Of a stretch of 26,853 nucleotides of DNA, positions 1-7,580 are shown in pieces (position 1 is the first letter of the stretch; every line of letters starts with the position of its first letter). Where the stretch lies: positions 1 to 26,853 of the forward strand of contig JAEYTU010000636.1 of assembly GCA_023433825.1 (NCBI GenBank). The letters are read 5' to 3'. The translations under genes and the position numbers were made by a program. A model generated the notes under the pieces. That model saw only the letters and a list, made by a program, of their open reading frames with translations, had not been told where the DNA came from and made no database searches. This stretch comes from Planctomycetota bacterium (lineage in GTDB: Bacteria; Planctomycetota; UBA1135; UBA2386).

Positions 1-377
1 GCGTCGCGCGACGTTCGCGGCTTGGGAGGAGCCTTCGCGCGCGGGGGCTTCGGCGGGATCTTGCCGGCCGAACGACCGGGACCGCGCGGTGCCGGTGCGC
101 GGGGCGGCTTGCGCGACGCGGGACCGCGGGATTCGGGGCTACGCGATGCGGGACCGCGGGATGCCGGGCCGCGTGTTGCGGGGCCGCGTGTTGCGGGGCC
201 GCGCGACGCCGGACCACGCGACGAACCGCCGCGCGACGGCGAACGGTCCGACGGGCGCTCAGGCCCATCGCCCGCGCCGCGACCCGGCATCTTCGGTTTG
301 CCGGGACCTCGGCTGCGCGGCTTCTTCGGTGCGTCACGGCGCGGCGCCGGACCACCGGACTTCTTGCGGATTGCCAT
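1..377 (-). CDS. Arg/Gly/Pro-rich protein, N-terminal part, cut by the left edge
   Basis: The minus strand is open from an ATG at 377-375 to the window edge (125 codons, no stop). It begins MAIRKKSGGPAPRRD and continues with six or more degenerate copies of a five-residue SRGPA/TRGPA unit, then a Lys/Pro-rich stretch (GKIPPKPPRAKAPP). The composition is basic, low in complexity and probably disordered, as in N-terminal tails of RNA-binding proteins such as pseudouridine synthases, rRNA methyltransferases or helicases. No folded domain is reached inside the window, so the function cannot be assigned. The start lies 4 bases after the manA stop, so the two genes are probably cotranscribed. The plus-strand frames over this stretch look like antisense shadows of its biased composition. 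Confidence 0.6.
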   Translation of the reverse strand, partial: MAIRKKSGGPAPRRDAPKKPRSRGPGKPKMPGRGAGDGPERPSDRSPSRGGSSRGPASRGPATRGPATRGPASRGPASRSPESRGPASRKPPRAPAPRGPGRSAGKIPPKPPRAKAPPKPRTSRD

Positions 378-381
378 CGAT

Positions 382-1353
382 TCAGTTCGTTGCGGGTTCG
401 GAGGAGACCAGCACCGTCTCGCCGATCGGCGAGACGAAGACGGCCTCGAGACTTGCAGGCACGAGCGCGGAGTCGCCGGGCGCGAGCAGCAGCGGCGGAT
501 GCGCACCACCGCTGCGCCATCCGAGCGTCGCGCGACCGCGGACGACCGTCAGCACGCGGAATGCGCCGTTCGACGCGAGCGTGACCGGACCGTGCAGCGT
601 CCAGCGGCGCAGCGCGAACTTGGGATCGCGGACGAGCCATTCACCGCCGGTGCCGTCGTCGACCGGCGTCGGCGTCACGGTCTGCGGACTGACGTCGAAG
701 CGCAGCGACGCGAGCGCCTGCTCGACGTGCGTCTCGCGCGGGCGCCCCCAGTCGTAGAGCCGGTACGTCAGATCGGAGTTCTGCTGGATCTCGAACAGCA
801 CGACGTCCGGTCCGATCGCGTGCACGACGCCGGACGGCAGGTGGACGACGTCGCCGACCTTCGGCGTGAACGAGTGCAGCAGCGGCTCGACCTCGGGTGT
901 CGCGGCGACGGCGCGGAAACGTTCGGGCGTCACGCCGGGCGCGAAGCCGCGCACGATCCGACCGCGCGGGCCGACGTGCAGGACGAGCCACGCCTCGTTC
1001 TTGCCACCGTCGGTAGGATGCGATGCCGCAGCGAGGCGGTCGTCGGGGTGGACCTGCAGCGACAGGCGATCGGCGGCGTCGATGAACTTCAGCAGCAGCG
1101 GAAAGCGGCCGTCGCGCGACAGCGGCGTGCGGCGGCCGAGCCACGCGGCGCGGTCCTCGGTCAGCAGGTCGTGCAGTGTGCGGGGGTCGTCGCGGAGCTT
1201 CGACGAGCCATCGGGTCGGTCGAAGACCTCCCACGTCTCGCCGATCGCTTCGCCGGGCGGCAGCGCGATCCCGAGCACCTGTTCGAGCATTCGTCCGCCC
1301 CAGACCTTCGGCAGGATCTTGCGCTCGAACAGACACGGGACCGGCGACGACAT
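382..1353 (-). CDS. manA: Mannose-6-phosphate isomerase, class I (cupin)
   Basis: Interconverts mannose 6-phosphate and fructose 6-phosphate in the cytoplasm, feeding mannose use or GDP-mannose synthesis. The protein has 323 residues, close to the roughly 315 of the short Bacillus-type enzymes. Zinc ligands of the family are visible: Gln100 and His102 in SLQVHPDD, Glu120 in GKNEAW, and His178 in PSGVVHAIG. The catalytic Arg is likely Arg198 in DLTYRLYDWGR. The N-terminus KILPKVWGGRML is also typical. I chose the ATG at 1353-1351; a TTG 13 codons upstream (1392) would add a segment without family similarity. No clear Shine-Dalgarno precedes the ATG. The next gene (1-377) starts 4 bases after the stop. 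Family assignment is secure; the start is slightly uncertain. Confidence 0.93.
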   Translation of the reverse strand: MSSPVPCLFERKILPKVWGGRMLEQVLGIALPPGEAIGETWEVFDRPDGSSKLRDDPRTLHDLLTEDRAAWLGRRTPLSRDGRFPLLLKFIDAADRLSLQVHPDDRLAAASHPTDGGKNEAWLVLHVGPRGRIVRGFAPGVTPERFRAVAATPEVEPLLHSFTPKVGDVVHLPSGVVHAIGPDVVLFEIQQNSDLTYRLYDWGRPRETHVEQALASLRFDVSPQTVTPTPVDDGTGGEWLVRDPKFALRRWTLHGPVTLASNGAFRVLTVVRGRATLGWRSGGAHPPLLLAPGDSALVPASLEAVFVSPIGETVLVSSEPATN

Positions 1354-1363
1354 GCGGCGAGAG

Positions 1364-1392
1364 TGTTTAGCGGCCGCGAGCGAGGCCTCCAA
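1364..1392 (-). promoter_or_regulatory. Possible sigma70-type promoter for manA
   Basis: On the minus strand TTGGAG (1392-1387) is followed after 17 bases by TAAACA (1369-1364), ending 10 bases before the manA ATG. Both hexamers match consensus only partly. If real, the transcript would start a few bases from the ATG, which fits the lack of a Shine-Dalgarno. Weak evidence. Confidence 0.25.
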
Positions 1393-1486
1393 ACGGCGGT
1401 GCGCCGCGCGGTGTCATTCTGGTCGACGAAGGGAGCGGTGCGGCCCGGGCTTCGGATCGTGCTGCGAGTGTTCGGCCGGGACGGTC

Positions 1487-2818
1487 TCACGCGTTCGGAG
1501 GTGAACTGAGGCGTTGGATGCGGTCCATGAGGTCTCTCGGCGACCTGAACATCGCCAATTGTTTCTTGGACGGCACGCGAACGAGCAATCCTTTGTTGGC
1601 GAGGTCTTGTATGTCTCTGCGCGCGGTCTCGTAGACCACGTTGTGACTGACCATGTGCGCCCGAAACGTATATATGGTTTCCTTTCCGGAAATCGCGTTG
1701 TGGAGGAGCGCCAGTTGTCTGTGGTTCAGATCGGTCAATGCGATCTGTGCGAGCGATTTTGCGTAATCGATCTCCGCCTGCTTCTTGAGCAAGTATGCCT
1801 CGAGGTCATGACGTGCTCGCATGACGACGCGCAGGTGATAATCGATGAAATACGTCAGGTCGTTGTCGTCGGACTCGGTGTAGAGATAGGCCGTCGCATA
1901 TTGAGCCGGCGCCGCCTTCATGATCCTCGATATCGATAGGAACTCGGCGATCCAGTATCCCTGGTTCAGCATGCACCAATAGAACAAGGCTCGGGCAGTC
2001 CTTCCATTCCCGTCGGTGAACGGGTGGAGATAGCCGATCCAGAAATGGACCACTATCGCTTTGATCACAGGGTGGACGAACGTGTCCAGATGCTCTTTGT
2101 CCGGCGCGTTCGCATACTCGCAGAGTGTGTCGAGACTCGTTCGAATCGAAGATGCAGCCGGCGGAACGTGTAGCACCTCGTGGGTCGATCGATCCTCCAC
2201 TCGTATGTTGTCGGTGTCTGTTCTGAGCCGAGCGTCGGGCTCGAGCATGGTGTGGATGTCCAAGATCTGCTCGATCGTCAGCTTCGAACTACAATGCGCG
2301 ACGATCGACTGCATTGCGCGGTAGTTCCGGAGGATCATTCGCTCGCTGTCGTCGCGCGGCTCTCGTCCGGTGCGAATCATCTCTTTCGCGACTTGGCGGG
2401 TCGTACTGGCACCCTCCAACTGCGACGAAGTGATGGACTCCTCCATCAACGAGCTGATGACATACCGATCGCGGCTCGACGGATTGGAAATCTGGTCGTT
2501 CAGATGTAGCGCACCACACGATTGATCCACCTCGTGGAGCAATCGCTGGATCGGCGGCGGAGTCGTGAACGTGAACGACCGACCTGACTCGTCGAGAAGC
2601 GGCGTGGCCGTTCGGTTGAGCCGGTGAAACTTGACTCCCGCCCACCAGTCGGCGTGCGTCAATCCCTCCGGTGGCGGCATCCTCTTGAGCTTGTCCCAAT
2701 GGACGTATTTCCCCATCGGAGTGGCCCCGCCGCACCCCGAAAGAATCGAGAGCATCTTCTGCGCGTCCGCGGTCAGCCTGGCGGGATCGAACGGAGGCGC
2801 GTGCTCTGGCTTACGCAT
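1487..2818 (-). CDS. Fic family protein (probable AMPylase) with N-terminal inhibitory helix and C-terminal winged helix
   Basis: The 443-residue protein carries the complete Fic active-site motif HPFTDGNGRTAR (residues 265-276, catalytic His265). Such proteins usually transfer AMP from ATP to a target side chain. SSQLEG at 131-136 matches the inhibitory-helix motif [S/T]xxxE[G/N], here N-terminal to the Fic core, so activity is probably self-restrained (class II Fic arrangement). Residues about 365-415 look like a winged helix (ALLHNAISGKETIYTF, then YETARRDIQDLANKGLL), typical of the large Fic/DUF4172-type proteins that may bind DNA. I chose the ATG at 2818; a TTG at 2827 is the alternative. 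Base composition is far less GC-rich than its neighbours (a sampled line at 2041-2100 has 29 G/C of 60, against 45 of 60 at 3181-3240), which suggests horizontal acquisition. No partner toxin or antitoxin gene is adjacent. The target is unknown. Confidence 0.93.
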   Translation of the reverse strand: MRKPEHAPPFDPARLTADAQKMLSILSGCGGATPMGKYVHWDKLKRMPPPEGLTHADWWAGVKFHRLNRTATPLLDESGRSFTFTTPPPIQRLLHEVDQSCGALHLNDQISNPSSRDRYVISSLMEESITSSQLEGASTTRQVAKEMIRTGREPRDDSERMILRNYRAMQSIVAHCSSKLTIEQILDIHTMLEPDARLRTDTDNIRVEDRSTHEVLHVPPAASSIRTSLDTLCEYANAPDKEHLDTFVHPVIKAIVVHFWIGYLHPFTDGNGRTARALFYWCMLNQGYWIAEFLSISRIMKAAPAQYATAYLYTESDDNDLTYFIDYHLRVVMRARHDLEAYLLKKQAEIDYAKSLAQIALTDLNHRQLALLHNAISGKETIYTFRAHMVSHNVVYETARRDIQDLANKGLLVRVPSKKQLAMFRSPRDLMDRIQRLSSPPNA

Positions 2819-3012
2819 ACCTACCAACTTTCAGAAGATTAGTAGGCACGGTCAAGGGTGCCCGCTGGTGCGATCGACCGACCTCACTTGGTGAGCGTTC
2901 GCACCGTACGGAGTCGTCATTCAACCGGCGCAACCGCGGATGCCACGACGTAAGCACCTTTCGCTACAAGAATAAGATCGTCCTCGTCAGGAGCCTGGCG
3001 CGGAGAGTCGTG

Positions 3013-3052
3013 TCCGGTGCCACCGGATCAACGTCTCGGGCGACGACCCGAG
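3013..3052. repeat. Two tandem perfect hairpins in the gap upstream of the Fic gene
   Basis: TCCGGT (3013-3018) pairs with ACCGGA (3022-3027) across a 3-base loop, and CTCGGG (3035-3040) pairs with CCCGAG (3047-3052) across 6 bases. They sit in the 2819-3110 gap between the end of gene 3111-4394 and the start of the Fic gene. They may terminate the upstream minus-strand operon or mark the boundary of the low-GC segment. No T-tract follows. Nothing else was recognised in this 292-base gap. Confidence 0.4.
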
Positions 3053-3110
3053 CTCGCAATCGACTCCACCAACTCAGCCTCTGGTCGCGCCATGTGGGAT
3101 GCCTCGCGCG

Positions 3111-4394
3111 TCACTTCGGCGGTTCGGCGAGCCAGCCGTGCAGCATCCGCTCCTCGGTCACGCGCATGCCGGGGAACGTCAGCGACAGCGAGCCGCGCAC
3201 CCAACCGGCCGGCGCGTCGGCCGGCACGTCAAAGACGACGGCGATGCGCAGCGACGCGGCATGGTCGACGTGGACTTCGGCGCGCGCATTCGCCGTCAGG
3301 CCGGAGGGCAGCTTCACGTCGGCGACGACGTCGCGCAGGTCCTTGCCCGGCGGCCCTTCGACGCGCAGTTCGGCGCGCGCGGGTGCGCCGCGAACGAGGT
3401 TGTCGAAGCGCACGATGTCAGCCGGTGTGACCGTGATCGGTGGAGTGATCGTCCCGGCGAAGAAGAGCTCGCCCTCCTGCGCCGTGTCGGTCTGAAAGCG
3501 AATCCAGTCCCGCACGAGGCCCGTGCGCTGCACGTCGACGGCGCGCAGCCGGATCCACCACTCGGCGAGATCCGGCGACGCCGGTTCGGTCGTGACCTCG
3601 AACCCGCGCGGCTGACGCGTGATCTCGACGACCCGGAACGGCTCCCGATCCCCGCGGCGCACCTTCCAGTCGATCGTCGTCTCGCTGCGCCGGCCGAATG
3701 GCAGCCGCGCGTCGTCGGCGTTCAGGAAGAGCTTCGGGTCGGGCTCGTAGACGAGGTAGCTGGTCGGCTCGCAGGTAGCGATCAGCTCGATCGGCTGTGT
3801 CGGGTCTTCGACGACTTCGAGGATCGCGCGGCGTCGTGTCGGGAACGATCGCGTGCCGAGCTCAGCCCCCGACATCGCAGCGACGTCGACCGCGGTTCGG
3901 ACCGTGAACCTCTCGCGCGGTCCGATCTCGAGCGGCGTCGTCAGCGGCATTCGATCGATCCTGACACGCGGAACTCCCCCGCTCGGACTCGCGACCGTGC
4001 GAACGACGAAGAAGTCGGCGTTCGGTGGTCGCACCGTGCGCAGATGGCGAACGGCATCCGTCGGATTCGTCAGCGTCCACTCGACGGCGCGCACGCCGGC
4101 GCCGCGGCCGAGCTTGCCGAGGTCGTGTCGTGTTTGCGCCGTCCAGGTGGCAGAGGTCGCCTCGCCGACGACGGTGGCCGTCGCGTCGGTCGCGGCAGGC
4201 TTCGGCGGCGGAGCGTCGGTCGGCGTCGGCGCTGCCGGTGGCGCGTCGACGGGAGGCTGTGGCGGCGACGACTCCTGCGGCGTCGGTATGTCTGCAGCGA
4301 CCGGTTTCGGCGGCGACGTCTGCGTGATGTCGACGACCAACCACACGACCGCGGCGACAGCCGCAGCGGCGAGCGGGATGCGGAGCCACGTCAT
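3111..4394 (-). CDS. Signal-anchored protein with Pro-rich linker and Ig-like/DUF1573-like extracytoplasmic region
   Basis: A protein of 427 residues. Residues 4-22 form one hydrophobic segment (IPLAAAAVAAVVWLVVDI), followed by a Pro/Ala/Thr linker to about residue 72. The rest is beta-rich and contains phrases such as EWTLTNPTDAVRHLRTVRPP (about 105-125) and ITVTPADIVRFDNLVRGAPA (about 320). These recall the 'P..I.F..V..G' pattern of DUF1573 and other Ig-like domains common in planctomycete envelope proteins. I infer a periplasmic, membrane-tethered structural or binding role; no catalytic motif is visible. The ATG overlaps the stop of the upstream gene (4391-5122) by ATGA, so translation is probably coupled. 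It is the last gene of a three-gene operon of similarly built proteins. Function unknown. Confidence 0.82.
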   Translation of the reverse strand: MTWLRIPLAAAAVAAVVWLVVDITQTSPPKPVAADIPTPQESSPPQPPVDAPPAAPTPTDAPPPKPAATDATATVVGEATSATWTAQTRHDLGKLGRGAGVRAVEWTLTNPTDAVRHLRTVRPPNADFFVVRTVASPSGGVPRVRIDRMPLTTPLEIGPRERFTVRTAVDVAAMSGAELGTRSFPTRRRAILEVVEDPTQPIELIATCEPTSYLVYEPDPKLFLNADDARLPFGRRSETTIDWKVRRGDREPFRVVEITRQPRGFEVTTEPASPDLAEWWIRLRAVDVQRTGLVRDWIRFQTDTAQEGELFFAGTITPPITVTPADIVRFDNLVRGAPARAELRVEGPPGKDLRDVVADVKLPSGLTANARAEVHVDHAASLRIAVVFDVPADAPAGWVRGSLSLTFPGMRVTEERMLHGWLAEPPK

Positions 4395-5122
4395 CGGACC
4401 AACTCCGGAAAGCGTTCGAGCGCGCGCCGCAGGATCGTCGCGCGCAGATCGGATGCGTCAGCGGTCGCTGCTTCGCGGACGGCGAAGAGATCCGGCGACG
4501 ATTCGCGGCGAATCACCAGCGAGGACTGCGGTCCGTCGTGGCCGGGCGCCTGCATGACGATCGTGTTCGCATCGGATTCGACCGGTGTCTCGTCCACGCG
4601 CGGTGCCGCGCCGTGGGCCGCATCCCGTGCGATGCGGGTCCGGCGCTCGGCGTGCACGCGTTCCAACACCGACTGGGTCAACGTGGCTTGAAGCTGCCGG
4701 ACGATCACGCGTTCACGGTGCCAACGCGCCATCTCGTCCTCGACGAGTGCGAGGCCGTCAGGGGTTGCGAGACGTTCGCGAAGGAACGGGTCGACGCAGA
4801 TCAGTTCGACGACATCCTCCGGCGGAAGGTGCAGCCAGCGCGGGATCAGACTCGTATCGGGACCGCCGAGGACGACCACCGGATCCTGCGGCTCCACGCG
4901 CGCCGGGGCGGCATCGACTGGTCGGCTGGCTTCGGTGCGTGGCAGGTCGTCGACGCGAACGGCGGGTTCCGGCGCGCGTGGGTGCGCATCGGCGGGCTGT
5001 TGCGCGTCCGCGGTCGGGAGCGCATCAGGCCGCGGAGCGAGTTGCCACCGCCAGAACCAAGCACCGGCGACGAGCACGAGCACCGCGATCGACGCCACGA
5101 CGACTGGATCCTGTCGCGCCAT
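4391..5122 (-). CDS. Signal-anchored protein of unknown function with charged helical C-terminus
   Basis: A protein of 243 residues starting MARQDPVVVASIAVL, with a single membrane segment at about 7-26 followed by a Pro/Ala/Asp linker (to about residue 95). The C-terminal half is helical and charged, including IPRWLHLPPEDVVELICVD and a long Arg/Glu-rich region (EMARWHRERVIVRQLQATL) that may form a coiled coil. No family was recognised. The frame stays open upstream to 5497, but the start at 5122 is decided by an excellent Shine-Dalgarno AAGGAGGT at 5134-5127. The downstream gene overlaps by ATGA. The middle position in a three-gene set of anchored proteins suggests that the products form or support one envelope complex (inference). 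Confidence 0.82.
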   Translation of the reverse strand: MARQDPVVVASIAVLVLVAGAWFWRWQLAPRPDALPTADAQQPADAHPRAPEPAVRVDDLPRTEASRPVDAAPARVEPQDPVVVLGGPDTSLIPRWLHLPPEDVVELICVDPFLRERLATPDGLALVEDEMARWHRERVIVRQLQATLTQSVLERVHAERRTRIARDAAHGAAPRVDETPVESDANTIVMQAPGHDGPQSSLVIRRESSPDLFAVREAATADASDLRATILRRALERFPELVR

Positions 5123-5126
5123 CCTG

Positions 5127-5134
5127 ACCTCCTT
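5127..5134 (-). promoter_or_regulatory. Strong ribosome-binding site fixing the start at 5122
   Basis: AAGGAGGT on the minus strand lies 4 bases before the ATG at 5122-5120. It is the best Shine-Dalgarno match noticed in the window and rules out the longer upstream-extended frame. Confidence 0.8.
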
Positions 5135-5190
5135 CGCGCCCGGGCATCGGTGCGAAGCGCGGGAGCATGCGCAGGCCGCGAACGGTCGAA

Positions 5191-5216
5191 CAGACCCGTC
5201 AGCCAGACCCGTCAGC
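5191..5216. repeat. Exact 13-bp tandem duplication spanning a stop codon
   Basis: CAGACCCGTCAGC occurs twice back to back (5191-5203 and 5204-5216). The TGA stop of the minus-strand gene 5212-5790 lies in the second copy, so the first copy is a duplicate of the gene's last bases just downstream. It looks like a recent replication slippage event. Confidence 0.9.
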
Positions 5217-5790
5217 GACCGATCGGCTTCTCCGTCGGCTTCTCGGGCGGGATCTCGACGGTCGGCTCGGTCGGCGCGGTCGGCATCGGCAGGTAGTGAC
5301 GCGTGATCGGTTCGATCTGCTTGACGCCGCGTCGCGTCGTCTCGCTCATGATGCTCGTCGACCACGATCCGTCGGCGTGACTCCACCAGTCGACCCCTTG
5401 CGCGTCGCGGACGATCTTGACGACCGGCGCGAACGGGACGTCCTTCGGCCAGACGACGGCGGGCGCACCCATGGCGCCGTTCAACGCAGGCAGCCACGTG
5501 CCGTCGGGGAACCGGACCATCTTGTGCGACTCCCGCGGCGAACGGGTCGGTTCGGGCGCGCTGCGTTCGGGGAACTTGGCGGCTGCCGGCGCTTGCGCAG
5601 GTGGCTGCGGTGCCTCGACGACGGCCTGCGGTTGCGGGGGAGTCGCGTCGGGTTCGCCGACGACCTTCGGTGCCGCCACGTCGGACGGCTCGACGTTCGG
5701 CGGCGTTTTCTCACGAAAGGCCGACACGGCGAAGACGACGCCGACAGCAACGACAACGGTCAGAAGTGGGATCAGGGTTCGCGGTGACAT
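5212..5790 (-). CDS. Signal-anchored Pro-rich protein with two short D-G-[TS]-W motifs
   Basis: A protein of 192 residues: membrane segment at about 5-24 (TLIPLLTVVVAVGVVFAVSA), then a long Pro/Ala/Val linker to about residue 85. A compact region then holds two related phrases, FPDGTWLPALNG (about 93-104) and HADGSWSTSIMS (about 138-149). A Pro-rich tail with EIPPEKPTEKP follows. The protein is probably anchored in the cytoplasmic membrane with its C-terminus outside. No known domain or active site was recognised. ATG at 5790-5788. It is first in a minus-strand operon; the next gene starts 89 bases downstream of its stop. The promoter should lie in the 5791-6038 gap shared with the divergent exported-protein gene; I found no convincing promoter there. 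Confidence 0.8.
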   Translation of the reverse strand: MSPRTLIPLLTVVVAVGVVFAVSAFREKTPPNVEPSDVAAPKVVGEPDATPPQPQAVVEAPQPPAQAPAAAKFPERSAPEPTRSPRESHKMVRFPDGTWLPALNGAMGAPAVVWPKDVPFAPVVKIVRDAQGVDWWSHADGSWSTSIMSETTRRGVKQIEPITRHYLPMPTAPTEPTVEIPPEKPTEKPIGR

Positions 5791-6038
5791 CGGTGTTTGG
5801 CAGGGCGCGGCGCAGGGAATACGAGCGAGAACGAGTTGCGCGCCAGCGTCGGACGAGCGGCGTCGGACGTCACATCTCTACACGAGGGTTCCCACGAACC
5901 GTCACGTGAGGAACGATCTGACGGAACCCGGGACCCTCGCTCGCGAGTCTGAGCGACCCGGTGTGTGGGCAGATCCCCTGACGCCCCACGCTCATCCCTG
6001 CAAAAACACTCACCCTGATCGGGTCGGAGTTCCTCTCT

Positions 6039-7286
6039 ATGCGCATTTCCCTCGTTATCGCGGGCGCCCTCTCGCTCGCTTCGATCGTCCCCGCACAAGG
6101 TCCTGCACCGGACCGCTTCGAAGTCTTCCCGTCCCGTAGCACGACCTTCTCCTCGGACGTCACGTTCGTCTCGCGGATGAGCTTCGGCGCATTGGCCGGC
6201 GAAGCACTGCAGGAATACCCCGGCAACCTGCTGCGCGGCATCGCGCGCGGATCCGGCACGACCTGCGACATCAGTGCGGTCACCTACCAGACGCAGGATC
6301 AGAATCAGACGACGGCCGAGAACTACACGGTCATCTTCCGCACGCCGAGCGCGACGCCGCCGGCTCCGGACGCGACGCCTGCCGGCATCCTGTTCCAGAC
6401 CGGAACGCTGACGCTGCCTCCGGGCACCGGCACCGGCGCGATCGCCTACATGGTTTCGACGTCCTTCGCGACGCCGGTCTCGCTGCCTTGCGAGGGTGGC
6501 TTCTTCCTCGGACTGAGCTTCGCACCCGCCACGTGGAGCGCCGACGGCCAGTCGATCTCGTGCGCCGGGTACCTGTACCCAGCACCGTTCGGGGCGCCGA
6601 ACGACCTCAACATCTTCCGCGGTGACTACCCGCGCTCGAGCACGCTCGCGACCAACCCGTCGCTGAGCCACTCCTGGCAGATCTACACGAACGCCAGCTC
6701 GGTGCTGGTCGTCAGCCGCAATGCCGGCCGCACGCAGCGCATGGGCATGCTGACGACGGCCGCACAGTTGAACATCGGCAACGAGATCGCGCGCTTCACG
6801 GCGACGACCGCGGGTGCCACGCCGCGCGCGACGAACAACCGTTCGTTCGGCTTCGGCGGCAGCTACCCCGAGATCAACACGGCCACCAACTATGTCCGCC
6901 CGGCGACCTCGGTTCTGCCGATCACGAGCGAGACTTACCAGCGGCACGACGGTCTCGTCGCGCGCGTCCTCGACACGCAGAACATCGGCGGCACGGCCGC
7001 GCTGTTCCTGTCGTCGGGTCTGTCGCCGATTCCCGGCGGCGTGACGGTCGCCGGATTCTCCGGTGCGCTGTACCTCGACCCGTCGGTCTTGGTGTTCGTC
7101 GGTCAGACGACGATCAACTCGGTGAACAACCCGACGACGCCGGAAGGCGTCGCCGAGATCCCGCTCGCGGCCGAAGGCGTGCTGCGCGCCGGAATGATCG
7201 GCTTCGGCCTCGCGTTCCAGGCGATCACGGTCAGCTCGACGCTGACGAACGGTCGCATGTCGAACGCGCAGGTCGTCCTGTTCTGA
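6039..7286 (+). CDS. Exported protein of unknown function with planctomycete-type C-terminal beta domain
   Basis: A protein of 415 residues. A signal peptide is clear (MRISLVIAGALSLASIVPAQ, cleavage likely after AQ). The mature part is rich in Thr, Ser, Asn and Gly, as expected of a secreted beta-structured protein; it has only three Cys. The last ~100 residues (from about TAALFLSSGLSPIP to SNAQVVLF) resemble the C-terminal region of the lamin-tail protein at 14657-15700: a small-residue strand, a 'GxxLYLDP'-like strand, 'IPLAAEG', a 'AFQA' strand and a final S/T-N turn followed by a short strand ending in Phe. It may be a surface-attachment or export domain (inference). The ATG follows GGAG about 9 bases upstream. 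The stop codon is the first base-paired triplet of the terminator at 7284-7320. The gene is probably monocistronic. Confidence 0.85.
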   Translation: MRISLVIAGALSLASIVPAQGPAPDRFEVFPSRSTTFSSDVTFVSRMSFGALAGEALQEYPGNLLRGIARGSGTTCDISAVTYQTQDQNQTTAENYTVIFRTPSATPPAPDATPAGILFQTGTLTLPPGTGTGAIAYMVSTSFATPVSLPCEGGFFLGLSFAPATWSADGQSISCAGYLYPAPFGAPNDLNIFRGDYPRSSTLATNPSLSHSWQIYTNASSVLVVSRNAGRTQRMGMLTTAAQLNIGNEIARFTATTAGATPRATNNRSFGFGGSYPEINTATNYVRPATSVLPITSETYQRHDGLVARVLDTQNIGGTAALFLSSGLSPIPGGVTVAGFSGALYLDPSVLVFVGQTTINSVNNPTTPEGVAEIPLAAEGVLRAGMIGFGLAFQAITVSSTLTNGRMSNAQVVLF

Positions 7287-7320
7287 TTTTTTCGGTCCGC
7301 GAAGCGGGCCGAAAAAATCA
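7284..7320. terminator. Long bidirectional intrinsic terminator containing the stop codon of the upstream gene
   Basis: TGATTTTTTCGGTCCGC (7284-7300) pairs with GCGGGCCGAAAAAATCA (7304-7320) around a GAA loop: 17 pairs with one G-U. A-rich and T-rich arms give a U-tract on either strand. The TGA of gene 6039-7286 forms the base of the stem. It separates this gene from the convergent recN operon. Confidence 0.9.
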
Positions 7321-7454
7321 GATCAGGCTGGGCGCCCGCACGCGGGATGGCCGTTGGGCGAAGGAACGCCCTCGACCCCGCGGCGGGCGCCCGGGACGTA
7401 GTTGCGCGAGTCCGCGCGGGTCAGTGCGTGCGCGAGCTCGGTCCCGCGTGCGTG

Positions 7455-7510
7455 GCTGCGCGGTTGCGTAGCTGCGCGACTGCGTAGCTGCGTGACTGTG
7501 CGGCTGCGTG
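7455..7510. repeat. Degenerate 8-bp tandem repeat (7 units)
   Basis: Units read GCTGCGCG, GTTGCGTA, GCTGCGCG, ACTGCGTA, GCTGCGTG, ACTGTGCG, GCTGCGTG: period 8 with a weaker period 16. It lies in the 7321-7580 gap between the terminator and the recN stop. No gene was recognised in the gap. Confidence 0.7.
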
Positions 7511-7580
7511 CGCGCGCGACGTGAATGCGTCGGTGAATGCGCGCGCGTAGCGCCGTCCGTGCGCCTGCATTCGGCCGCGG

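Noticed and set aside
22..1509. Long plus-strand open frame over the left end
   Set aside because: Arg/Gly/Asp-rich translation without motifs; it lies antisense to manA, which has all its zinc ligands, and to the Arg-rich partial gene.
5123..5497. Upstream extension of gene 4391-5122 to 5497
   Set aside because: The extension is Arg/Asp-rich shadow of gene 5212-5790, and a near-consensus AAGGAGGT marks the ATG at 5122.
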